Shown piece after piece: positions 1 through 8,485 of a stretch of DNA of 14,486 nt. A model generated the notes under the pieces. It was not told the origin of the DNA, searched no databases, and saw nothing but the letters and a program-made list of their open reading frames with translations. The position numbers were made by a program, and so were the translations under genes. The DNA lies in contig JBPCPM010000020.1 in assembly GCA_050999155.1 (NCBI GenBank), forward strand, positions 1-14,486, read 5' to 3'. Within the stretch, counting starts at the first letter, position 1. Every line of letters begins with the position of its first letter. The DNA is from JBPCPM01 sp050999155. Lineage in GTDB: Bacteria; Actinomycetota; Thermoleophilia; Solirubrobacterales; 70-9.

Positions 1-423
1 CCGCTGGGGCGGCGGCTCCTGTGCACACGCCTTCGATACCGTTGGGCTGATGGATCAACGGCCGGCGACGACGGCCTCACCCAGGCCGATAGCCCACCAG
101 GACCGCCGGCGCCGGCCGGGCCGGGGAGCCCCTGGGCCGGCGTGGTCGCCGAGCACCTGGCTCTCGGTGGGGCCGAGCGACTCGGCACCGCCTACCCCAG
201 CGGCAGGCACACGGTCGACATCGGCCTGCAGGCCCGAGGCCGCAGCCTCGGCATCGAGTGCGATGTCCACCCGGGTGGACCCGAGGCCCACATCGAACGC
301 CACCTGGCCCTCCGCCGTGCCGGTTGGGACCTGGCCGGCGCGCACCGTTCCCGGTGGGCCGACCGTCCGGGCCAGCTGGCGGTGCACCTGCTCGATGCCA
401 TCCGGGACCCGTCAGCCCGGTAG
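1..423 (+). CDS. 3' part of a protein with possible DUF559/REase-like C-terminus (truncated by window edge)
   Basis: The reading frame is open from base 1 to the TAG at 421-423, so the gene starts outside the window; 140 residues are visible. The first 45 or so are low-complexity, rich in Pro, Gly and Ala. The rest reads as a compact domain: a strand ending HTVDIGL, then LGIECDVHP, a helix AHIERHLALRRAGWDL and a final helix QLAVHLLDAIR. The order 'acidic strand, His/Arg-rich helix, AGW, last strand' resembles the C-terminus of DUF559 and very-short-patch-repair-type nucleases, often found at the end of longer actinobacterial proteins. This is pattern recognition only, and the usual N-terminal part cannot be seen. 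Codons strongly prefer G or C at the third position. It converges on the minus-strand gene ending at 447. Confidence 0.5.
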   Translation, partial: PLGRRLLCTRLRYRWADGSTAGDDGLTQADSPPGPPAPAGPGSPWAGVVAEHLALGGAERLGTAYPSGRHTVDIGLQARGRSLGIECDVHPGGPEAHIERHLALRRAGWDLAGAHRSRWADRPGQLAVHLLDAIRDPSAR

Positions 424-446
424 GGCGCCGGCGCCGCGCACCCGCG

Positions 447-731
447 TCACGCCACGACGAAGCGACCTTCAGCATCGAGGAGATGCCCGTCCCGCACCAG
501 CACGCGGGTGATCTCGGAGACCCGCCACCCGTCGAGCCCGGTCATGATCGCCACCTCGCCGCACATGCCGTCGTGGTCGCGCGTGCAGAGCGCGCTCTGA
601 TCGGACAGGGTGGCAACGGCCAGGAGCACGAGCTGGCCGTAGGGCAGATGGTCGCCGATCCTCGCCCCCCACGCTCGTCCGAGCGCGGTCGACTTCCGCA
701 ATCCAAACGAGATGTCCTCAGCGGCGTGCAT
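447..731 (-). CDS. small winged-helix-like protein, possible regulator
   Basis: This is a 94-residue protein. I chose ATG 731-729 because GGGGAGG lies 3 nt upstream on the minus strand; the frame is open further upstream but that part is Pro/Arg-rich and not protein-like. Residues 29-45 form a hydrophobic helix (LPYGQLVLLAVATLSDQ). Residues 56-85 (CGEVAIMTGLDGWRVSEITR and the LVRDGHLL that follows) have the form of a helix-turn-helix with a wing: a turn containing GLDGW, a recognition-like helix, then 'DGHL'. It ends FVVA at the stop. This fits small phage or plasmid replication/regulatory wHTH proteins, but I do not recognise a named family. It is transcribed divergently from the metallophosphoesterase/NB-ARC gene across 151 bases, so it may control that promoter; this is inference. 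Confidence 0.6.
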   Translation of the reverse strand: MHAAEDISFGLRKSTALGRAWGARIGDHLPYGQLVLLAVATLSDQSALCTRDHDGMCGEVAIMTGLDGWRVSEITRVLVRDGHLLDAEGRFVVA

Positions 732-882
732 GTGCCTCCCCTGTTCGACGTTTGCGTCCTCCCATTGTGGCCCTCGCCGGCCGGTTCGGGTAGGGGCACC
801 GCCGGCGCAGGGGAATCTGCCCTCGGGGGTGCGCGAGCATGGGCGTGGTGGACGGGAACGAGGGTTCGGCGGTTGTGGCCAC
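732..882. promoter_or_regulatory. shared divergent intergenic region
   Basis: These 151 bases separate the wHTH gene from the STAND gene and should hold both promoters. On the minus strand a clear GGGGAGG ribosome site sits at about 735-741. On the plus strand no good Shine-Dalgarno precedes ATG 883. I could not find a convincing -35/-10 pair in either direction. Confidence 0.35.
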
Positions 883-3348
883 ATGAGCCTGACGTGGCTG
901 CATGTCTCTGACTTCCATCTCCGCGCGGGTGACGATTACGACCGCGACGTCGTTCTCCGCGCCCTCGTCGCTGCCGTCGCCGACCAGGTCCACGATGGGA
1001 GGCCAGCCGACCTCATCGTCGCCACCGGGGACGTGGCCCGCTCCGGCAAGGCGGCGGAGTACGCGGCGGCGACCAGGTTCTTCGACGCCCTGCTGAGTGC
1101 GGCTGGCCTGGGGCGCGATCGCCTGATCGTGGTGCCGGGCAACCACGACGTCGATCGGCCGCTGGGAACGGGGCTGGCCCGGACGCTGGGGTCGCGGGAG
1201 GAGGCCGACGCCTACTTCGACCCCGACCTGCCCAAGCCCCATATCGCCCAGAAGCTGGGTGCCTTCGCCGGCTGGTACGACGAGTACTTCAAGGGCATCC
1301 GCACCTTCCCGCGATCGTCGACGTGCTACCCCGTCGAGCTGTTCGAGCTGGGCGGCGTGCGGCTGGCCGTGCTCGCCATCAACTCGGCCCTGTTTTGCCA
1401 GGACGGCGCCGACCACGCCAAGCTGCTGGTAGGCCGGCGCTGCCTCGACGCCGCGCTGGGGGAACTCGGGGCCGGCGATGCCGACCTGCGCATGGCCCTG
1501 ATGCACCACCCCCTCGACTGGTTGAGCGACATCGAGCGGTCGAACGTGAAGTCGAGCCTGGGCAGGGCTGTCGATGTGTTCCTGACCGGGCACCTGCACG
1601 ATATGGGCGCCGAGACGGTGGCGTCGACCACCGGCACCACGCTGTTCCTGGCTGCCGGCGCCGCGTACCAGACCCGCGAGTGGCCCAACCGGGCCATGTA
1701 CGTGAGATTCGACGGCGACTCACTGGACGTCCTCCCGATCCGTTATGAAGACAGCCCGACGGAGATATGGACCGTCGACCCGAGCATCTTCCCCGCCGAG
1801 GCAGGCTTCCAGGGGTCGTTCCCCTCGCCTCGACTGAATACGGATAGCCGTGCCCGTTTGCCCCGGCTGGCGGCGGCCCCTAATCCGGCCCGCCACCCCA
1901 CCAACATCACCTCGCTCGGCAACACGCCCTTCGTCGGGCGCGACACCCACCTCGCGGCGATCTCGTCGCATCTGACGGACCTGGGCCGGGAGCAGGTCGT
2001 GCTCGTGCACGGCCAACCGGGCGTCGGCAAGAGCGAGCTGGCCCGCGAGTACGGCCGGCGGAACCGGCACAGCTACCCCGGCGGCACGTTCTTCGTGAAC
2101 TGTGGGAACGGCGACGAGATGGTCGACCTGGCCCAGGTGGGGACGAACCTGCTGGGCCTGGAATTCGGGCCCGGGGTTCCCATCCGCGACCAGGCCGTGC
2201 GGGCCCTGGCCTCGCTGGGCGGCGAGCCCGTCTTGGTGATCTACGACAACGCTACCCGGTCCGCTCCCATCGACGCCTGGCTCCCACCGAGCGGGGTCCG
2301 ATGCCACGTGATCGTCACCGCGGTCGACGAGCGTCTGCTGGCCGACTGGCCCGAGGTCCACGTCGAGCCGCTCACCGCCGAGACCGCCCTCGACCTCATC
2401 AGCCAGCTCGCGGGGGCCGATCCCGCCAGCCAGCACGGGCCCGCGCTGGCCGAGACCGCCGGCGGGCTGCCGGTCCAGATCGTGCCGGCCAGCCGAGCGC
2501 TTGCCTATGAGTCGCGGCGGGGGCGCCCGCCCCGGCCGGCGGCGCTGTCGGGGGAAGCACGGGGAAGCTTCGCGGCCGTGTACGAGACGCTCGAGGAGCC
2601 CGCCCGCCTGGTATTGCACACGGCCGCCTTCTTGTCGGCCCGGGGGGCGGAGCGCAGCGAGATCGCCCGTCCATTGGCCGACGCCAAGAGCTGGGACCAG
2701 CCGGCGTTCGAACGGGCCCTCGACGCATCCCTCGACCTGCACCTGCTCGAAGGCGACGACGTGGTGAGGATGCACCAGCTCCTGGCCAAGTTCGTCGCGT
2801 CGGTGCGCCCAGAAGACGACCTCGCGGCCGACATCGCTATGGTCCGCAGCGCACAGCTCGACCGCTTCGTCGACCTCGGCCGCCAGGTGGCCGGCTCACC
2901 GGCCGACAGCGAGCTGGCCGCCCGGTTTCTTGTATACCCCCTGGAACTCGAACGGTGGGTGGATGCCATGGTCGACATCAGCGTGACCGAGGGCGAGGTC
3001 GTGGGCCGAGCCATGCACGAGCTGGGCCGCAACGACGAGGCCCGGCCCTGGTTCGAGCGGGCGGTCGCCGCCGCAGAGCAGGGCGACGTGCACGGCCGGA
3101 TCGACCACGCCAGCCTCGGCAGGAGCCTGTACCAGCTTGGCATCTGCCTGTCGAGGGTGGGCCGCTACGATGAGGCCCGGCCCTGGTACGAGCGGGCGGT
3201 CGCCGCCGCAGAGCAGGGCGACGTGCACGGCCGGGTCGACCACGCCATCCTCGGCACGAGCCTGCGAGCGCTTGTCCGCACACTGCATGCGCTGGGGCGC
3301 GACGACGAGGCCAAGACGTGGGAGGAGCGGGCGGACGGCATCGAATAG
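883..3348 (+). CDS. metallophosphoesterase-NB-ARC-TPR STAND protein
   Basis: An 821-aa three-part protein. Residues 1-290 are a calcineurin-like metallophosphoesterase with all metal-binding motifs: D10-F-H12, GD at 49-50, GNHD at 86-89, HH at 208-209 and GHLH at 236-239. After a Pro-rich linker comes an NB-ARC/STAND NTPase entered by FVGRD (350-354), with P-loop GQPGVGKS (377-384), Walker B LVIYDN (451-456), a VIVTA strand (476-480) and GGLP (527-530). A helical region leads to TPR-like repeats (about 712-815). I start at ATG 883 because SDFH normally lies within the first 15 residues; the open frame upstream is not protein-like. By STAND logic the TPRs sense a trigger, the NTPase oligomerises and the phosphoesterase is the effector, perhaps cleaving a nucleotide or nucleic acid. 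The substrate cannot be read from sequence. The SLOG gene follows in likely operon. Confidence 0.9.
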   Translation: MSLTWLHVSDFHLRAGDDYDRDVVLRALVAAVADQVHDGRPADLIVATGDVARSGKAAEYAAATRFFDALLSAAGLGRDRLIVVPGNHDVDRPLGTGLARTLGSREEADAYFDPDLPKPHIAQKLGAFAGWYDEYFKGIRTFPRSSTCYPVELFELGGVRLAVLAINSALFCQDGADHAKLLVGRRCLDAALGELGAGDADLRMALMHHPLDWLSDIERSNVKSSLGRAVDVFLTGHLHDMGAETVASTTGTTLFLAAGAAYQTREWPNRAMYVRFDGDSLDVLPIRYEDSPTEIWTVDPSIFPAEAGFQGSFPSPRLNTDSRARLPRLAAAPNPARHPTNITSLGNTPFVGRDTHLAAISSHLTDLGREQVVLVHGQPGVGKSELAREYGRRNRHSYPGGTFFVNCGNGDEMVDLAQVGTNLLGLEFGPGVPIRDQAVRALASLGGEPVLVIYDNATRSAPIDAWLPPSGVRCHVIVTAVDERLLADWPEVHVEPLTAETALDLISQLAGADPASQHGPALAETAGGLPVQIVPASRALAYESRRGRPPRPAALSGEARGSFAAVYETLEEPARLVLHTAAFLSARGAERSEIARPLADAKSWDQPAFERALDASLDLHLLEGDDVVRMHQLLAKFVASVRPEDDLAADIAMVRSAQLDRFVDLGRQVAGSPADSELAARFLVYPLELERWVDAMVDISVTEGEVVGRAMHELGRNDEARPWFERAVAAAEQGDVHGRIDHASLGRSLYQLGICLSRVGRYDEARPWYERAVAAAEQGDVHGRVDHAILGTSLRALVRTLHALGRDDEAKTWEERADGIE
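3034..3249 (+). repeat. near-identical tandem TPR units
   Basis: Two coding segments of about 78 bases starting at 3034 and 3169 differ at only 3 positions by hand count, and lie 135 bases (45 codons) apart. They encode DEARPWFERAVAAAEQGDVH and its copy with Y for F. A third, more divergent unit (DDEAKTWEERA) follows at about 3301. Near-identity at the DNA level points to recent duplication or gene conversion inside the sensor arm. Confidence 0.85.
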
Positions 3349-3415
3349 CCCGCCCCGCCACGTCGACCAGCCGGACGCGGTAGAACATCATCCGCTGGCC
3401 ACAACGGAAGGCGGG

Positions 3416-4540
3416 ATGGGCTTGGGGAGGAACGAGCGCCGGCTGATCGCCATCGTCGGCAGCGCCAACCCCGATCGCAACGAGGCCGGGCACGACTGGG
3501 CATACGACCAGCCCTTGCGGCATCCCGCAACTGTGCTGGCCGCGTGTGAGGAGGTCGGTGGCGAGCTGGCCAAAGCAGGCTGGGACATTGTCGTGTACGC
3601 GGGAGAGAACGCCTATGGCGCCGAAGGAACGTTTATCGAGCCGGCGGTGGTGAAGGGGTACATGAAGGGCGACTCAACGCGGGCTGACTCGGTGCACGTT
3701 CTCTACTCCCGCCATTATCCGACGCCCGAGTTCGCCGCCCAAGGCGAGCATCCCGACGCCTTCGAGTACCGGGCGGACCTCAGCAGCGAATGGGAGCCAT
3801 CGTTCTTCCGGTCGCTGGCCGACGTCGACGCCGCCCTGATCGTCGGCGGGGGGCGCTCGTCCTACCTCGCCGGGCTTGTGTGCCTGGGCCGGAAGATCCC
3901 GCTGTTGGCGGTCGGGACCTTCGGCGGGTCAGGGCACCGTGTCCTCGACGAGATGATCCACGCCGGTACCCCGCTCCGCCAAGGCGACTTCGAGTTGCTC
4001 GGCCGCCCGGACTGGTCGCCGTCCTCGGCTAGAGACCTGGTCAAGAGCCTCGATAGCCAGAAGGCGTCCCTCGACAAGGAGCGAGAGGAGGTTCAGCAGC
4101 AGCGTCGGACCCGTCGTCGGTCACAGAGTGCCCTCATCGCCCTCGGCCTGTTCGTGGTGGCCTCGCTGCTCGTCCCCACCGCCCTCAGAGTGAGCAAAGC
4201 CGACACCTGGCCTGAACTCGCGCTGCTGTTCCTCGCGCCGCTGATCGCGGGAGCGTCGGGCGGGACAATCAGGTCGTTGCTGCCGCGAACAGCCGACGTG
4301 GAAGTCGGCACCCTCGGCTCGGCGGCACTGGGTGCCGTGGCCGGGGGGATTACCGGGCTCCTCTACCTCGTGGCCCAGCTGACGAGCTTGAGCGATACCA
4401 GCCTCGGTGCCCTCACGGCCCGCCAGTACCAGACGTTCGTCCTCTTCTCCGTCGCGTTCGGGTTCGTGGCCGGGCTTGTGCTCGACTCGGTGTACCAGAA
4501 GCTCATCACCGCCGGCGTGGCCGACGCTCGTGACATCTGA
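3416..4540 (+). CDS. SLOG-domain protein with four C-terminal membrane segments
   Basis: A 374-aa protein starting at ATG 3416, with GGAAGG 4-5 nt upstream. Residues 9-205 form a Rossmann-like SLOG/LOG domain: IAIVGSANPD (11-20), a strand DIVVYAG (57-63), ADVDAALIVGGGRSSYLAG (135-153) and PLLAVGTFGG (162-171). The glycine-rich GGGRSS turn is the usual nucleotide-binding loop of that superfamily. A charged, probably coiled-coil segment (208-236) leads to four hydrophobic stretches at about 238-258, 267-289, 298-322 and 340-356. A soluble ligand-binding domain on a membrane module suggests a nucleotide-gated effector that disrupts the membrane when a signal binds. SLOG domains are known nucleotide sensors in conflict systems, for example in ThsA of Thoeris; gating here is inference. 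It lies 67 bases after the STAND gene, probably in one transcript. Confidence 0.8.
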   Translation: MGLGRNERRLIAIVGSANPDRNEAGHDWAYDQPLRHPATVLAACEEVGGELAKAGWDIVVYAGENAYGAEGTFIEPAVVKGYMKGDSTRADSVHVLYSRHYPTPEFAAQGEHPDAFEYRADLSSEWEPSFFRSLADVDAALIVGGGRSSYLAGLVCLGRKIPLLAVGTFGGSGHRVLDEMIHAGTPLRQGDFELLGRPDWSPSSARDLVKSLDSQKASLDKEREEVQQQRRTRRRSQSALIALGLFVVASLLVPTALRVSKADTWPELALLFLAPLIAGASGGTIRSLLPRTADVEVGTLGSAALGAVAGGITGLLYLVAQLTSLSDTSLGALTARQYQTFVLFSVAFGFVAGLVLDSVYQKLITAGVADARDI

Positions 4541-4651
4541 GCCGATCACAGCGGTGCGTCGGCCGAGTACCCAGGAGCGATCGGCGAGCGGGATGGTCCG
4601 GGCCGACCGAGTCGATCAGCCGGGCCTCGACTCGCCAGGTCACGCTGACTT

Positions 4652-5045
4652 GTGGAGGGCGGTGCGCGTCAGGTGCTGGACCAAGGCGTCCTTGTCGCCG
4701 AACGTGGGGATCGTCCCATCGGCGACGCCACGCCTGGTCTGCTCGACGAGATCGACGATGAGTCTTCGCTCACCCACGCTGGGATCGTTGGGCAGGTGTG
4801 GAGGGGTGGGCCGCGTCAGGCCCGATTGTCTCAGGCGCTCGCCGGCATCGAAGTGCGCTCCCTCGACGAGGCGCTCGGGCGAGCCGCCGGGCGACTGCTG
4901 GCAGCCACCGGTCTGACCGACGTCGTCGATGCGGGCCTTTGTGCTCCTGGCAATGGACGGCGACGAGATCGTCACCGCCGATGATGAGGATCTCGGACAA
5001 CTGGCGTCGGCATCCGGTCGTCACGTTGAGCTGATCCATCCCTGA
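4652..5045 (+). pseudogene. PIN-domain (VapC-like) toxin gene, frameshifted
   Basis: From GTG 4652 the frame reads VLDQGVLVAERGDR (PIN first strand with Asp), then GIVGQVWRGGPRQARL, then LTDVVDA ending at 4933. The next bases continue the family pattern only one base later: AFVLLAMDGDEIVTADDEDL and on to LIHP and the TGA at 5043-5045. One extra G in the GGG run at 4932-4934 explains the break; removing it gives DVVDAAFVLLA, typical of this PIN subfamily. As written, the original frame runs into GLCAPGNG and stops at 4984. The true start is unsure; GTG 4673 just before CTGGAC is the alternative. No antitoxin is evident in the 111 bases upstream. It may be a decayed toxin or a homopolymer error in the assembly. 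Confidence 0.65.
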
Positions 5046-5185
5046 TCACCGCCGACCGCGCCCATCGTGAGCGCTGCGCTGGGACTCGCGTGCCGCGCTA
5101 CCGGCGGGGGCGGAGTAGCAACGCCACTCGTACCCGCGGCCGCGGTGGCCTGTGCCCGACCTCAGCCGGCGCCTCGCCCTCGTGG

Positions 5186-8100
5186 CTACGGCGGGGTCGG
5201 CGCGGCGATGCCGGGCAACGGCCCGATGGTCTCGGCGGGAACCCGCAGGAGGTGCCCCGTCTCCGGGTGTCGGAACTCCCAGTAGAGCCAATCCCAAGCA
5301 TCGCCGGCACACTGCACGAGCTGGCCCGACCCGTCGAGGACCGCCCAGCCCGTCTCCGAGGTGTGGCGTTCGAGCATGATCGTGCCCGAGCCGGCGTCCC
5401 ATACCCGCACCGTGCCGTCGCCGCCGCTGGCCAGGCGGTGCCCATCCGGCGACCACGCCACCGACTGCACCCAGTCGCCGTGGCCGGCGAGGGCGGCCAG
5501 CTCCCGGCCCGAGGCCGCGTCCCACACCCGCACCGTGCCGTCGATGCCGCCGCTGGCCAGCCGGTCCCCATCCGGCGACCACGCCACCGACCGCACCCCG
5601 CTGCCGTGGCCGGCGAGGGAGGCCAGCTCCCGGCCCGAGGCCGCGTCCCACACCCGCACCGTGCCGTCGAGGCCGCCGCTGGCCAGGCGGTGCCCATCCG
5701 GCGACCACGCCACCGCACGCATTCCCGTGCGGGCCCCGGGGACACGCCGGAGCCTCATGGGAGGCCGAGATGCCCACCCGAGCGCTGAGGGCGCCACCTC
5801 GAGTCCCGCCGGTTCCGGCGCCCCCACCCCCCCATCCGTCGCGCAGTGGAGCACCCTCGTGTGGCGGAGGTTGGCGCCGCGAAGCTCCCGGCCCACGATC
5901 CGGCACCCACGCAGGGTGGCTCCGGCAAGCTCAGCGCCGCCGAGATCCACACCCGCGAGACGGCAGGCCCGGAACGTGCTCCTGGTGAGATCGACGCCGG
6001 CCATCGAGCACGCTTGCACGTCGCAGCCAACCCACCGCGAGCCGACCAGATCGGCGCCGTCGAAGCTGCTCCCGACCACGCGGAGCCGGCCCGAACCAGA
6101 GGCTGCGACCTCCAGGCCGCGGAGCGCCGCGCCCCGGAGATCCCAACCGTCGATAGGCCCCGAGCGGGGGTCACGGGAGCAGAGCCCGAGCATGAGCCGA
6201 AAGGCAGTCTCGCTCGCTCCCGCCCGGTACGGCCGGCGCCATTTCACCAACAGGGCGATCCCTTCGTGGCCGTCGGCGGCCACCATCTCCTCCAGGAAGC
6301 CCAGAACCTCGGGGCTGGGCTCGACGCGTTCCCACGGGCCCTGGTCACCGTCGCGCAAGGCCCGATGGAGACCCGCCGCGACGAAGTACTCCAGCAACGA
6401 CGTGTGGGCGAACTCGAACTGGTCGGCTGCGGGCCGGACGATGAACGTGGCGGTGCGAAGGTCCTCGGCCACCGTGGCCAGCGGAGGCCGATCCAGGCGG
6501 TACCAGCGGCCCGGGTTCGTGTCGGAATCGAGCACCCGGTGGAGCCACGCCTCCAACCGGTCGACGTCGATTCGTCGCTGGCCCTGCTGCCATAGCTCGG
6601 CGGCCAGCAGCTCCATCAGCTCGACCTTCACCGGGGGGTCGATCACGTGCTTGCCCCCGTCGCGCTCGAGCCAGGCCCCGACGAGCTGGCGGTAGAGGGC
6701 GGCGCCGTCGATAGCGCCCGCTGCCATGATGCGCTCTTCGATGACCTCAAGGCTGTCGACGACCATCGACAGGGTCTGGGGGCGGGAGGTCAGGTCCTCG
6801 AGGTTGTGGACGCTGCCGATGACATCGAGAGCCTGGGCCACGCGGTGGTCGACGTTGTCGGCCCCGTCGCGCTCGAAATGCCGGCGCAGGTAGTGGCGCA
6901 CCTGCTCAGCCGTGAAGGGCAGCAGGTGGATTGCCTCGTAGTGGGCCCCCTCGACCCGGTCACGCAGATCGCTGGCAAAGAACGAGAGCTGCTCGGTCAG
7001 GGTGCGGAAGTAGTGCGTACGGCACGTGAACAGCAGCCGCCCCGGCCGGCGCCCGCCGGCGGGCCCCCGCTCGTGGAGCTCCGGCGGCAGGAGGCGCCAA
7101 AGCTGGCGGACGAAGTCACGCCCCTCAGCCTGGGTCAGGTGAACCAGCACCTCGTCGAGCCCGTCGAAGATCGCCAGCGCCCCTCGGCCCTGGACCCAGT
7201 CGATGACGTCGTTTGGCGAGGGCTTGGCGACGCCCGGCGCCACCGGCCAAGAGCCCAGCACGTCGGCGAGGACCGTTTCGAGATCCAGGTTGCGGCCGTC
7301 GACGGCCTGGTCCGCCCGCCGAGTGGAGGCGCCCACCCTGCGCAGATCGAGGTAGATGGGCAGCGGCACCGACGGGTCGCGCCCATGCTGGTCGACCAGG
7401 TCGCGGGCGAGGACCTGGCAGGCCGTGGTCTTGCCGAGGCCGTAATCGCCAAGCAGCGCGAAGTACGGAGGGCGCAGGGGGTCGGTGGCCCAGGACTGAA
7501 GCGCTTCCTGGACGTCGAGAGCGTTGGTGGGCTGCGCCTGGGGCACCAGCAGCCGTTTGCTTCCGGCCCCCATGCCGAGGGCTCGCACGTAGCGACCGTC
7601 GAGGTCGGGGAGGTGGACGCTGCGGAACGCCTGCTCGACTCGGCTCTCGACAGGATCCAGCACCCAGGCGCAGGCCCGCTCGATCAGCAGCGCCGCCAGG
7701 TCGAGGAGTGCGTTGCGGTTGAGCCTGTTGAGAGGCCGGTCGTTGAGGACGGCCAGACCGGCCAGGCCCCCACGGTAGGCACAGGGGTCGAGCTCCACCG
7801 GCACCGTCAGCGTTCCGCCGTCGCTGGGGCCGATGTCGGCACCGAGATCGGCCAGGTATTCGGCGCTCATGAGCCGCACGACCACCGCGGCCCCCTCCAT
7901 CTTGTCGAAGCGAGACTCCAGCGGCTCGCCGGCCAGCGGCGTGGTGTCGACGACCTCGAAGTCCACCGGCGCGGCCCGGGCTTGGGGGGTCAGGACCTCG
8001 ACGAACCTCCGAGCGGCAAGGCCGTCACTTGGGTGGTAGTCCACCGCGATCCGCCACCGGGGCCTGCCCTGGGCGCCGGCAATGCCTCTCGCCGGCACCT

Positions 8101-8485
8101 CGGCACCCCGGTAGCCGGCGGCCCGGGCCCCCGCCACGAGAGCGACGTCGCCCGGGTTGGCCGCCGACACCCACCAGCGACGCTCCGAGGCAGGCGCACG
8201 CTTGTTGCCGTCGGCCCCGATCAGGGCGCTTTCTCCCGTCTCGCGTGCCAGCTTGCGGATCCGGGTGCGCAGGTCGGCGAAGGCGCTGACCGCGTCTGGT
8301 GCGTCGGGGAACAGGCGTGCAGCAGCCAACGCCAGCTCGTGCTCGGTGGCATCAGCGGGCGCGTCCTCGACGATGGCTGCCAGCGTGTCGATGCGCCCAG
8401 CATCCGCCCGGCCGCCCAAAGACCGGCGCAGGCGGTGGAGAGCCGCCGCCGCGTCGTCTCGGGCCAGCTTCGGTTCGGTTGTCAC
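5186..8485 (-). CDS. TIR-like-NACHT-pentapeptide-WD40 STAND protein
   Basis: A 1099-aa protein starting at GTG 8485, whose GTGA overlaps the TGA of the TIR gene, so translation is probably coupled. An N-terminal helical region (about 8-85) is followed by a TIR-like domain (about 144-255: RIAVDYHPSD, LAGEPLESRF, VVVRLMSAEYL, TVPVELDPC, NDRPLN). The NACHT-type NTPase has P-loop GDYGLGKTT (346-354), Walker B ALAIFDGLDE (436-445), sensor-like TCRTHYF (487-493) and FAHTSLLEYFVA (692-703) at its C-terminal end. Pentapeptide-like repeats with A(D/N)L and VDL motifs occupy about 780-880, and three WD40 units 921-1030. The tail (1045-1099, Trp-rich) is unassigned. Family knowledge suggests the repeats sense and the TIR part signals or kills. 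Walker motifs look intact, so the NTPase is probably active. Much longer starts upstream would lie inside the TIR gene and are unlikely. Confidence 0.88.
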   Translation of the reverse strand: MTTEPKLARDDAAAALHRLRRSLGGRADAGRIDTLAAIVEDAPADATEHELALAAARLFPDAPDAVSAFADLRTRIRKLARETGESALIGADGNKRAPASERRWWVSAANPGDVALVAGARAAGYRGAEVPARGIAGAQGRPRWRIAVDYHPSDGLAARRFVEVLTPQARAAPVDFEVVDTTPLAGEPLESRFDKMEGAAVVVRLMSAEYLADLGADIGPSDGGTLTVPVELDPCAYRGGLAGLAVLNDRPLNRLNRNALLDLAALLIERACAWVLDPVESRVEQAFRSVHLPDLDGRYVRALGMGAGSKRLLVPQAQPTNALDVQEALQSWATDPLRPPYFALLGDYGLGKTTACQVLARDLVDQHGRDPSVPLPIYLDLRRVGASTRRADQAVDGRNLDLETVLADVLGSWPVAPGVAKPSPNDVIDWVQGRGALAIFDGLDEVLVHLTQAEGRDFVRQLWRLLPPELHERGPAGGRRPGRLLFTCRTHYFRTLTEQLSFFASDLRDRVEGAHYEAIHLLPFTAEQVRHYLRRHFERDGADNVDHRVAQALDVIGSVHNLEDLTSRPQTLSMVVDSLEVIEERIMAAGAIDGAALYRQLVGAWLERDGGKHVIDPPVKVELMELLAAELWQQGQRRIDVDRLEAWLHRVLDSDTNPGRWYRLDRPPLATVAEDLRTATFIVRPAADQFEFAHTSLLEYFVAAGLHRALRDGDQGPWERVEPSPEVLGFLEEMVAADGHEGIALLVKWRRPYRAGASETAFRLMLGLCSRDPRSGPIDGWDLRGAALRGLEVAASGSGRLRVVGSSFDGADLVGSRWVGCDVQACSMAGVDLTRSTFRACRLAGVDLGGAELAGATLRGCRIVGRELRGANLRHTRVLHCATDGGVGAPEPAGLEVAPSALGWASRPPMRLRRVPGARTGMRAVAWSPDGHRLASGGLDGTVRVWDAASGRELASLAGHGSGVRSVAWSPDGDRLASGGIDGTVRVWDAASGRELAALAGHGDWVQSVAWSPDGHRLASGGDGTVRVWDAGSGTIMLERHTSETGWAVLDGSGQLVQCAGDAWDWLYWEFRHPETGHLLRVPAETIGPLPGIAAPTPP
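5396..5725 (-). repeat. tandem 126-base WD40 repeats
   Basis: Three units, with the shared string cccatccggcgaccacgcc starting at 5441, 5567 and 5693, keep an exact 126-base (42-codon) period. Units 1 and 2 differ at about 8 of 126 positions by hand count. Each encodes SVAWSPDG, RLASGG, DGTVRVWDA. The most C-terminal unit has lost one codon and diverges after VRVWDA. Three blades are too few for a closed propeller, so the domain may be a collapsed or recombining array. Confidence 0.88.

Noticed and set aside
424..435. Palindrome GGCGCCGGCGCC as a terminator between convergent genes
   Set aside because: No loop or T-run; such GC palindromes arise easily in DNA of this composition.
1720..2775. 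Minus-strand open frame of 351 codons
   Set aside because: Antisense to the NB-ARC region, which has intact Walker motifs.
4640..4975. Minus-strand open frame of 111 codons
   Set aside because: Antisense to the PIN-toxin remnant, whose plus-strand sequence matches a known family pattern.
5396..5725. CRISPR array
   Set aside because: The 126-base repeats are in-frame WD40 codons without spacers.
5361..6695. Plus-strand open frame of 444 codons
   Set aside because: Ser/Arg/Pro-rich antisense of the WD40 and pentapeptide region, with no domain features.
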